The notes under the pieces are model-generated. The model saw nothing but the letters and a program-made list of their open reading frames with translations, did no database searches and was not told the DNA's origin. This document shows positions 1-9,134 of a stretch of 64,000 bases of DNA, piece by piece. The DNA lies in contig CM074864.1 of assembly GCA_037501455.1 (NCBI GenBank), positions 28,576,001-28,640,000 of the forward strand, in the 5' to 3' direction. The translations under genes and the position numbers were made by a program. Numbering within the stretch: the first letter of the stretch is position 1; each line of letters opens with the position of its first letter. The DNA comes from Lantana camara (lineage: Eukaryota; Streptophyta; Magnoliopsida; Lamiales; Verbenaceae).

Positions 1-96
1 TTGTAACCATTGCTTCTAAATTATGTAATTGCATTGCTTACTTGACAATATGTGACATGAGCATATGACTAATCGACATGCATACATGATAAGATT

Positions 97-1531
97 GTGT
101 GTAGGATGCCTCCTCGTAGAAGTGATCGCTCTCCGACACGCCAAAACGAGCAAGACCCTTCGGTAGAAAATCAAATTGCACCACCAATGCCGCCTCTGAA
201 TATCAATGAATTGCTCACTATTATGATTCAGATTTTGCAACTCCTACAAGCACCGCAAACCTTATTGGCACCTCCGGCGTTGATACCTACGCCCACCGTC
301 AAGGAACAAGGGTTTCAAACTACGGGAGTAGTTTCCGGATTGGGGTCTGAGAGATCACCATCCTTGATGGTACCTTCGACTTCTCGAGTACCACTTAAGG
401 GTTTAGGAGATAGAAAGGCTAAAAATTTTGCATCCAGACCAGCGACCCCTTTGGCTATTAAGGGCCGAAACTCGTACAAGCATTATGGGAGCGTCAATCA
501 CTTCGGGATAACTACCGGAAAGGACACAAGAAGTGTTTTATATGTTGTGGCAACCCAAAATGTAAAGCTAAGGATTGCGATCAGAGGAGAGGCCACCATA
601 TGGATGAGAAGGGTAAGGCTAAGATTTCTACATCTCAAGCACAGGCCCCTCAAGCTACTAAGGGCCATGACCGGTGTGAGCATTGTGGTCATGCTACACA
701 CCTTGGGGAAGATTGTTGGTGGAAACAAGGCAACTGTTTCAAGTGCGGCAGCACCAAACACTGGGTAAAGAATTGTGATAAACCGGGAACTAGAGGTTCG
801 TATGAACATCATAGTGACATTAGCCATAAGGGAGACGAATGTTGGGGAAACCTTGGAAGTTGCTTTACTTGTGGAAATTTAGCACTTTGGGTAAGGGATT
901 GTAATCAGAGGATGGACCGACAGAATTTGGAAGGGCTTCGTGGGAAGTTAGCAAAGACCTTGACTCAGGAAGAAACCAACGATTGGGCCACCGCTACCGG
1001 GCTAGCTATGGAAGCGGAAGCGGAGGAACAAAGACTTGGAACTAAGAAGAATGTTGCTAATCATTGTTTCAGTTCGGGTCTTAAGAGAGTTGTCCCTAGT
1101 TCTTTCTCTCAACCTCCACCGTGGAAGAAGGGCCACGTGATGGTTAAGAAAGGGAAAGGAAAGGAGATCCTATCAACTGCACAAGGGCGTAAACCTTGTG
1201 ATCATTATGGTAGCATCACTCATCGTGAGGGAAACTGTTGGAGCAGCTTGGTAAATGTTTCAATTGTGGGAGCACCGGACACATAGCAAGGAATTGTACC
1301 GAACCTAAGACTAAGGGACCGGGTGATGAGATAAGGCCCGTGGCACATGCACGTGCCTATGCGTTGAATGGCGGGCAAGAGGATGATGAGCATGATTTCA
1401 TTACTACGGTGAAAGGTACGGACTGCATTCACGGCATTGCACTCATACATTTTGATTTGGATATTATTGTTACCCGATTGTTACACTTATTACGTTATAT
1501 GCTAGAATGTGATTATTTGATATGCATGTGA
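97..1531 (+). pseudogene. gag: Decayed gag with four double zinc-knuckle modules
   Basis: Reading starts near 106 with MPPRRSDRS, a gypsy/chromovirus-style gag start. About 125 residues later comes a run of retroviral-type zinc knuckles arranged in four modules, each pairing a CxxCGxxxHxxxxCW knuckle with a CFxCGxxxHxxxxC knuckle: about 481-578, 675-773, 801-902 and 1197-1299. The best preserved are CFKCGSTKHWVKNC (732-773) and CFNCGSTGHIARNC (1258-1299). In module 3 the first knuckle has lost its cysteines and the second has Leu for His. The reading frame shifts twice (near 508 and near 1245), each fitting a one-base change, so the gene is broken. The usual capsid (Retrotrans_gag) domain is not seen between the start and the knuckles. 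The product would have been a nucleic-acid-binding nucleocapsid. The tail after the last knuckle reaches about 1400 and runs into non-coding DNA with no protease. Confidence 0.75.
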
Positions 1532-2736
1532 CTTGCGTTGCTAATTGCTTTAAGTGCAAATGTGAATACGGTAAGTTAGAAATTGAATGTTCTTTACCGG
1601 GTGGTGTACTTGATAGTTGATACATGCACTTTACCTAAACTTGAATTATTTTGTAGCCTCTCTTATGCTATGTCGGTACTGATTGACATTAAATGTTACG
1701 TTTGTATTTAGCTTGTCTCCTACTTGTGCAAATTGCATAAATGCTTTCCTTGATCAGTTGTGTTACCATGTGATAACTCTAGTAACCCTTGCATTAATGC
1801 AACCTTGAGATTTTTGACCTATGTTGAATGGATGTAAAGCATGAATAAGTACTTGTGAGACCATGTTGTTTACTTGTTTTCGGGATCCATGATTATTGTT
1901 GAAATTATGTCGAAATTTTTTATTTATGGGGAACTTTCATGTAATGGAAGAATCATGCTTAATTAGTTAACATATGGATGGTTTATGTCAAGTTGCTAGG
2001 AACCTTAAAGGATGTTTTGTATTAATTCCAAACTTATGTGAATCGCCTAGGGGGATCTAATTGTAATATATCTAAACCTTGAATGTGTGTTAAAAACTTG
2101 AGTTTATGCTCCGATGCATGTTACGAATTCGTAAGGCTTAAATGAATTGAGAATTTACCGCGTACCTTAAAAACATGACTTTATGTGATTAAATTATGTT
2201 GTTCATTTGAGCATGATAATATGGGATGACTATGCATACACTCATCTACGATTTCGAATATGAAACTTGAATTGATCATTAGAGTGTGATATAAGGAATC
2301 GAGAATATGTTGTTTACCTTTGAAGTATGACTTATGTGAATAAATGTATGCCTTATATGTATTGAGCATGACGTACGTATACTTAAGCGCTGCATAGACT
2401 TATACATGACTAAGATTACGACATCTTGATTAGTACTACTTGAATCAATTGTTAAAGTACGTCTTGTAATTGGTATGTTTAGATACTTACAACTTCATGT
2501 ACGTTAAATACTCAAATTGACTTTACCTATGCATGTTAATACAGGACTTGAGCTTGGAAATTGAATCAAATGACCATTTTATGCATGTTACTACTAGGTA
2601 CGAAGTTAGTAACCGAATCGCATGATCTTGGATACTTTGGTGAACTTGTATGATGTAAGTATGAGTTAATTCTTATGACTTTTGTAACCTTGGATGTTGT
2701 ACATGCTCGATTTTGTGCACTTTGTTACGGTGAGCT
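1532..2736 (+). other. Non-coding internal region with a block resembling a LARD LTR
   Basis: No reading frame of note. From about 2020 to 2720 the sequence follows, at roughly 70 percent by eye, the middle of the LTR at 10270-10800: shared landmarks are the phrase TTGAGCATGACGTA (2360 against 10456), CATGACTAAGATTA-like text and a GGGGGATCTAATTGTAAT-like copy of the LARD direct repeat (2049). 1532-2020 is AT-rich and I recognise nothing in it. Confidence 0.55.
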
Positions 2737-2859
2737 ATGAGGGATGCCTTTGATGCGACGAAGCCTTTACCTCACCGATGGAGAACAACTCAACCGTACC
2801 GCGGTCCCTTGTCGTGTATCTTGTTTGTGCTTTGCATGTTTTGGATCCGAGTAGTTGTG

Positions 2860-3252
2860 TGTGTGCTTTTGTGCTCGGGTGTTGTAGGGTTCTCCCTCTT
2901 TTGTGTTCGGGGGATGTTGGGTCCCCTCGGTTTTAGTCATTCGGGAATGTTACATCCTCCCGAATTTAGGAGTTTGTGAGATGTTAACTCTTCCAAACTT
3001 AGATGTTTGAGGGTTGTGGGATTCCTTCGAACTTAAGATGAGAGATGGGGTTCTCTCGTTGCTTGTTGAGAGACGGGGTTCTCTCATTGCTTGTTGAGGG
3101 ACGGGGTTCTCTCGTTGCTTGTTGAGAGACGGGGTTCTCTCATTGCTTGTTGAGGGATGGGGTTCTCTCATTGCTTGTTGAGAGACGGGGTTCTCTCATT
3201 TCTTATTGAGAGACGGGGTTCTCTCGTTGCTTTTTGAGAGACGGGCTTCTCC
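2860..3252 (+). repeat. Internal hairpin array (stems vary, loops similar)
   Basis: A run of short inverted repeats. Clear ones: ATTCGGGA at 2939-2946 pairs with TCCCGAAT at 2958-2965; GGGGA at 2910-2914 pairs with TCCCC at 2922-2926. From about 3038 to 3252 there are eight copies of a roughly 32-bp unit whose core is GAGAGA, a loop CGGGGT or TGGGGT, then TCTCTC. Two copies have GAGGGA arms and the last is degenerate. The same kind of array occurs in the internal regions at 13596-13936, 37803-38145, 51038-51262 and 57404-57820. Confidence 0.8.
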
Positions 3253-4493
3253 TGTTATGGTTAAACGAAATAATGTGCTTATTTGGATATTAAAGCATAA
3301 TTTAGGGACTAAATGGTAAATTTATTTTCCAAGCCTGGAACTGGTTAGAACTTAATAAAATTGAGTAGATAATTCGATTACGAGTTCGTGGGTTCTTGAA
3401 TCGCTCAATTCGGAGTTCGGACGAAGAAGTTACGGTCATTCTACGAAAAGTCAACCCTTTTAAGCCTAAATGTTGACCTGCGACCCAATTTCAATTCTGA
3501 CCCAATTTGAGATCCAATTTCACTTAAATCCGACCCGTATGACCCGCTCCATGATCCTATTCAGCTGACCCAAATCAGATCTTAAACACCAAACATAAGT
3601 TACGTTATTTTCCAAGAATTATATTCATTCTCTCCCAACACTTTTTCAAAGTCTATTCATATTCTCTCAAGAACTTCAAGCCACCTTCAAGCCATCTTCA
3701 AGAGCCAAGAGTGAAGGTTAAAGCTGGAGATTCAAGACTAAAGAACAAGATTTCTTCTTCGATTTTCAGCTCTCAAGGTAAGCTTATGTGCTCTTTTCAT
3801 GGGTTTGTGTTCTTGAAGCTTTTAAGCTTGAATATGAATCTAGGGTTCATGTTAGATGGATTAGATCTGAATTTTATGATGGAAATATGTTTATCTTGAT
3901 GCTAGGAACGATTTGATATAATAATTTCTTGTTTTCATGTTCATTTGAAGATTTCACCATTAAAGCACTTTGAAGCTTTTCATAAGAACTTATGCATGTT
4001 CATGCACTAGCTTGTTTTAACTTGATTTGATAATGGATTCATGTTCCTTATGTGCTTTTATGAAGAATAGGATAGGTTTCCTTGAGTTTCATGCTTATTT
4101 GAAGAATCCACCATTGATGACCTTTGAAGCTTTCTTGAGAATTCTTGCATGTTTATGTTCTTGTGTGATTTAACTTGATTTGATGATCGATTCTTGTTCC
4201 TTGAGAAATTCCGTGAAGAATGTGATTAATTCCTTTGAGTTTCTTGCAATGATTGTTGATTTCACCGTTGTTGTGCTTGAAGCTTTCTTGAAACTTGTAG
4301 AAGATGAAGTTCTTGCATGAATTGCTAGATTTCTTGATGTTTAAATGTTCCTAAATGCTTTATTATGTAACTTGATGTTTTATGATGCTTATTTGTGGTT
4401 TTGGAATCTTAATTTCATGTTTTGGGGAGTTTTGAACTCATTCCCGTCGAGTTCGACGTTCCTGTCATGTTTTTTTTTTTAAGTTCTGGGCAG

Positions 4494-4613
4494 AATCCAC
4501 TAGGGTGGATTTTTCCTGTGTAAAAATCCATGGGGGTGGATTTAAGGCAGTAGCTTCTGGACCAAATTCGCGAGGGTGGATTTTTTGTGAAGGAAAATCC
4601 ACGGGGGTGGATT
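4494..4613 (+). repeat. Four-hairpin LTR cluster, AATCCAC type
   Basis: Four inverted repeats in 120 bp. (1) AATCCAC 4494-4500 pairs with GTGGATT 4505-4511, loop TAGG. (2) AAATCCA 4524-4530 pairs with TGGATTT 4537-4543. (3) An imperfect copy near 4564-4583. (4) AATCCAC 4596-4602 pairs with GTGGATT 4607-4613, loop GGGG. Equivalent clusters with quite different stems lie in the LTRs at 29516-29649, 42119-42243 and 33262/49578. Confidence 0.85.
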
Positions 4614-4689
4614 ATCCCCAGCCTTGTTTTCTTGGTTCGTTTCACTTGTTTTGCCTCTCGTTTGTTCCTTACTTATTTATATTATGTCT

Positions 4690-6300
4690 CTAATGTATTG
4701 TGACCTCGTTATATGTTGTGACATCTCATGCATACCTTATATTATGATCTTTATACCTCAATCATGCTTAAGTTATCTTAATTGACTAAGTTATGCGTTT
4801 AATTAAATTGTGTTAAGTATGATTCATAGGTCGCTTATTACATATGACTTGAGAACTTGATACATGACTTATATGATGCAATGTGATCATAATTCCCAAT
4901 ATATACCATCGTCGAACATTCCTTGCACATCATTAGCATATTTGCATTCATGTCAAAGCCGTGCGTCGTCTTGTTGGGTTTCGAGTCGAGTCTTACCTTT
5001 GTTGGTACATTGTCTTGTTAGGTGGTGAGTCTCCGGACGTGTAACCTTCCTTGTTCGTGCTTGATTTTCGAGGTTCTTGGTAAAGGTGAGGAGTTATATA
5101 TATGTAAAATGTTTTCAAAACTGTGGACACATATGGCCTCTCATAGTTATCGGTTTTAAACTCCCGTTTTCAAACGTATATATATATATATAGGCTTAAT
5201 AAGCCATGTTTTGTGAGCTATGCTCATATATTGAATATTCGCTTATGGTAATGGTTTACAAGTAGAACTTGAGTTTTCGTACATGGGATAAGTACCCAAA
5301 ATGCCTTTGGAACTTTTATTTGGAGATTATGTATGTGTGAGTTGTGTAGCGAGGTTATGATGTACCTCGCAAGGATGCTTGCTTGGGGCATTCGAATTTG
5401 AGCTCGGGGATGGAGGTGAGAGATATTCCAGAAAGGCAAGGGCCGACGGATGTCCTTATCCAAAGTTCCCCCTGTGGAAAATACTACTAAGACTACGGGG
5501 AGGTTTCGGGGTTGAAGTTTTCTTGGAGAGAGCTAGGTTGCATGGACCGAATTCTCTACGTTATGGATGATCGGGGGGTGCACACCCTCGACCTCAACGG
5601 TGTAAAGGTTGGATTGGTTTGATTTCTTGGTTTGGGAAGATCGGATGGATTGCTCATTCTCGTTGAGCCGGTTATGTATGGTTTATGATCCATATTTTTC
5701 TAAAACTTGCATTTACTTTGAAAATAAGTTGGATCATGAACACCTTTGTTTTGAGCATGCATTAAACCCTCTTATATCACTTATATTATGTACACTTCTC
5801 CTCACCGATTCCTTTTGAGCTGACCTCCCTTACCATTCGTGTCCGCAGGTCGCATTTTGGAGTTAAGCTAGGCGGGGTCCTTTGATAGTCTTGTCTTGAG
5901 TCTAGCTTGTACTTGTTTACGTTTGTAACGTACTTCACTTTATGACTTATGTTATGTTCCGAGATGTATGGATTTAGTATGTATGATATTTTATTATGCT
6001 AGTTTGGACCATGATGGTCATTAGGTTGATTTACATTTCGTACTTTGAGCATTAGGTGCTGGACCGCGATGGTCACCTTACTTGATGAATAATTATCCTA
6101 TGCACATGTTATTATATGATTTAAGCTTCCGCATACTTGTGTTTGTTTTTATTCTCGCTTTGTGAGTCTAGTACGGCCTAGCTAGGTTGTCCATTTGTCA
6201 CCGCTTGCTTCGGTCCCGGCGGGTATATGGATAGCAATTCTATATACAAGTTAGGTCCGTAGCGCGGGATAGGCGTGGATGCCCTCGTCGGGGCGTTACA
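4690..6300 (+). mobile_element. Embedded LARD-type LTR 3' segment
   Basis: This block ends GGGGCGTTACA at 6300 and matches the last 1.7 kb of the LARD LTR at 7994-12575. Shared landmarks: AGATATTCCGGGAAGGCAAGG-like text (5410 against 11518), 'GGTGCACACCCTCGAC' (about 5577), an acceptor-like GTCCGCAG ending at 5848, the box GCTAGGCGG at 5867-5875 and a GGGTATATGGAT motif near 6220. No TGTGACGCC start is visible, so it is either a 5'-truncated LTR or the product of recombination between two LTR families. The left edge is approximate. Confidence 0.6.
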
Positions 6301-7067
6301 GTCACAGAACTCACGACCCATACATAACGTAACGGATGGTTAGGGTCGGTCGGCCCTTCCATCACCGAAGAAGGGTTTGAATATGATTTTTGTTTTAGTA
6401 ATGTAATGTAATGAGAAGTAGCGGTGGATGCTCGTACTCGCCGAGCTTAATGAAGTGGTTGGATTATGGAACGGGAATAGAGTCTTTAATAATGTAATGT
6501 ATGCGTATATGATATGTAATGTCCTTTGAAAATGTTTTGGTATGCAAAACCTATTTCCGATTCATAACCTTATCTTTTACGTGCTTTGCTTTATATGTAT
6601 AGTGTGTGGGTGTGCGTTAACCCCCTCACTCAGTCGAGATATGACTGACACCTCTCTTTTACCACTTTTAGTTTGCAGGTCTTTTGAGCACGAGCTAGGC
6701 GGAGAAGTGGGTCGTTCGAGTCTCATTTTTGGGTATAGGTCGTGCTAGGTGCATTGCATTCATTTTTGTCTTGTATTTACTGAATTGATCATGTTATGAA
6801 TTTTGTGTTGGGGATGTGAATTGTTTTGGCTATGTATATTTGATCATCTGTTGTATATTTTAATTTTAGAATTTTATATTACTAGAACTCATTTGTTCCG
6901 CTATTTGTCTAGTTGTTGCGTGCTCTGAGTATGTTTTAGCTCTGCCTAGCCTAGTGAGTGTGGTCTCCCATTCGCCTATACCTGGGGCTAGTGTATGGAC
7001 TTCCCATTTGATATGCGGGTTCGGGTTTAGGTGCGGGGATGTGGTGGCCCGCGCTCCGGGTGCTACA

Positions 7068-7908
7068 TCCTATAGTAACGCACCCGCTGCAGAAGCTCTG
7101 TTGGCTTTATTCCTTTGACAAATGGTTTGGTAATCTTCAGTGTCCCACTTCTCACGCAACGCTTTATACACATCCTCCAGTATCCACCCGGGCTTTTTAC
7201 TGTTTTTTCTAATGTCGTGGTAGATACCTCTCATCCATTTGCCCATTTTCTCCATGAACGCGATGTACATGTGTGCTTCTGCTTCAGGCTCCCAGTACAT
7301 ATATTTCTATCAAAACAAGACTTTTTATATTATGTGTTAAAAATTGAAATTCAGAAAAACTATCATTGTTTACCTTCCGATCGTCAAACCAACTGTCCCT
7401 CATTGGCGGAGGAACATGACTCCATTTATGATATGGTCTTGTAAGCCGACTTTTGAGGACGCGGGTAATGGCATTAGTTCCGTCTTTGTTGTCATGATAG
7501 CTGCAAAAATATCAATTTACAATCTTTAAGAGCTTTCATAGAAAAACTTAATTAAACCACTTAAATTGTCAAAAAAATTACTTACGCTCTCTTTCCAACC
7601 GGTATTGATAGATTTTTACCATAGGGAGCATAGTTTGTGGGATCAGATGTTGTTCTTTGCGTGTCTGAACCAAGGACTCCCTGGCTGGACTCACCGGGCG
7701 TGCCTTCGAGCGTATGTGGATCAGTTGTGGCCAAGACATATGTGGGTGTGGCGGATGGTTCCGGTGTATGAAATGTGGAGGTTGCAGGTGACTCAGTATT
7801 CTCGTGAATGTCTTGTTGTGTGGGAGAAGATTCTACCCCTACCTTTATTAGCACTCCAAGCACGCAATGCCTCACTCGGAATCCAGCTGCTGGTCCATCT
7901 GCAATAAT
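7068..7908 (-). pseudogene. CACTA second transposase protein fragment (En/Spm, PF03004-like)
   Basis: Minus-strand exons. A TTATTGCAG acceptor ends near 7900 and opens a Ser/Thr/Pro-rich exon (down to about 7582). A middle exon near 7505-7370 encodes the motif KWSHVPPPMRDSWFDDRK. The last piece (7300-7070) encodes YWEPEAEAHMYIAFMEKMGK, WILEDVYKALREKWD and ICQRNKANR, which fit the plant En/Spm transposase family (W...vw..L...W, then kNR). The family normally continues with a GGS-like stretch. Here the gene stops at 7068, where a retrotransposon end abuts it, so the protein is truncated. The upstream half of the gene lies beyond the LARD, at 19903-23518. Confidence 0.7.
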
Positions 7909-7988
7909 ATGTAAAAGAATTTGTTAAAATGTGGATTTTAGAAAAATGAATTCAACTATGTAAGATCAATATAGAGAATTCGTACATA

Positions 7989-7993
7989 TATTA
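7989..7993. repeat. Left target-site duplication of LARD 1 (TATTA)
   Basis: TATTA immediately precedes TGTGACGCC and is repeated exactly at 19898-19902 after GGGGCGTTACA. A perfect 5-bp duplication is the expected mark of gypsy integrase. Confidence 0.95.
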
Positions 7994-8474
7994 TGTGACG
8001 CCCCACGTGTCCGAAGCACGACCCAATGACATTCTCGGGTAAGTTTTCACATTTGTATGTTAATTTGACAATTTCGTGACTTATATGATTTAATCGGAAT
8101 TTAATTTGATATGTGATTATTCAGATTATTTGATGATTATTTGTTAATTTAATTATTACGTGCGTACGTGACTTGAATAGTTTAATTCAATTTAATTCGA
8201 ACTTATTTCTACAAAATAATTACTAAAAATAGAGTTTAAATTTAATATGTTATTTAACATGCCTAATTCGAATTTATTCGTAATATTTGAGAATTAATTG
8301 CCAATTATATGGTTTTGGGGTATCGTTAAATTGAATTAAGTTCTAATTGGTCCCAATTTAAAATTGTAAAATTAATTCGGGACTTGTAAGTTTAATTGAG
8401 ACCCTACAAGAATTATTTTGCGGTTAATTGAACGCGTTATTTTATTTTCCTACGTGTTAAGACTACCCGGTTTG

Positions 8475-8482
8475 TATATAGC
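8475..8482 (+). promoter_or_regulatory. TATA box of LARD 1 5' LTR
   Basis: TATATAGC within CCGGTTTGTATATAGC, followed about 30 nt later by a CT-rich leader (8500-8550). The same CCGGTTGTATATAGC-type box in the same setting occurs at 15717 (3' LTR) and, on the minus strand, at 36961 and 48966. The LTRs near 56571 and 63385 have a TATTTAT variant. Position and repetition make this the likely LTR promoter. Confidence 0.65.
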
Positions 8483-9134
8483 ATGTATCTAGATACATTT
8501 CTTGTCACTTTTCTCCCACACACTATCTCTCCTCTCTCCCTCTCCTCTCTCGGCCGAAATAAACGAGACAAGAAGCCCCCCCCCCCCCCCCATTTCTCAA
8601 ATTTCAACTTCATCAATTCTTCACCAAACTGGACATGCAAATAGTCAAAATCGATGTACTCGGAACAAGGAACACAACCGTATGCTCGGAATCGAAATTC
8701 GACAACCGACGAGAGAGAACGGAGCTCCGAAAGTTGCTGATTTTCGTCATTCTTTCCGACAGCTTTCCGGCGACGGAATCCGGCGAACCAATATAGCATT
8801 TTACTCCTGGAGACGAGACCTACCTATACGTGATGGTGGTTCACGGTGAAAACCGCCGTAGGCGGAGCTACGACGGAAGTGCAGCAGCAGCAAGGCGGCG
8901 CTGTCAGAGCGCAGTGGCGGGATGGCCACTCCGGCCATCCTCCGACGACAAAATGTTGGGGGAAGTACTCAGAACCTTGAATCGAGTTGAATGGTGTTAA
9001 TCCCGGCCTCTAAAACGGCCGAAATCACAGCAGCAGCAGCGGAGCTAGGCGGCGCAGTGACGCTTCACGGTGGGGGCCATCTTCGGTGATATTTTCCGGT
9101 GAATATCATATGCATTTCGACGGGCTCGACATGG

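Larger units (their letters stand above)
1..7067 (+). mobile_element. Non-autonomous Ty3/gypsy element with gag only (TR-GAG-like), 3' part
   Basis: The window opens inside the internal region of a + strand LTR retrotransposon. Order seen: leader (1-96), gag remnant (97-1531), non-coding internal sequence, hairpin array (about 2860-3250), then a 3' LTR ending GGGTGCTACA at 7067. No protease, reverse transcriptase, RNase H or integrase is visible between gag and LTR, which matches the published class of gag-only non-autonomous elements (TR-GAG). The right end abuts CACTA transposase sequence, so the element inserted there. The first bases after it (TCCTA, 7068-7072) are the candidate right target duplication; the left copy lies outside the window. 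Two blocks inside it resemble the LTR of the LARD at 7994-19897, so the copy is a mosaic. Confidence 0.75.
3253..7067 (+). repeat. 3' LTR of the gag-only element (mosaic)
   Basis: The right end is clear: GGGTGCTACA ends at 7067. The reverse complement of the last 200 bases lines up with the start (in window orientation) of the LTR at 27572 through a shared TGT..., CACATCCCC, GCACCTAAACCCGAA and CTCACTAGGCTA layout. The left end is less certain: TGTTATGG at 3253 directly follows the hairpin array and the text after it weakly resembles other LTR starts. Inside are a donor-like AAG/GTAAGC at 3777-3778, a four-hairpin cluster (4494-4613), a block from a different LTR family (about 4690-6300), an acceptor-like TTTGCAG ending at 6678 and the box GCTAGGCGG at 6694-6702. 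Confidence 0.65.

Noticed and set aside
3038..3252. CRISPR-like regular repeats
   Set aside because: Units are contiguous with no unique spacers, and the setting is a plant retrotransposon.
7115..7444. 109-codon + strand frame
   Set aside because: Shadow of the minus-strand CACTA transposase exons.
8577..8592. Long C run (also near 15818) as a regulatory element or quadruplex site
   Set aside because: The run is in the LTR leader and differs in length between the two LTRs; a simple homopolymer explanation is enough.
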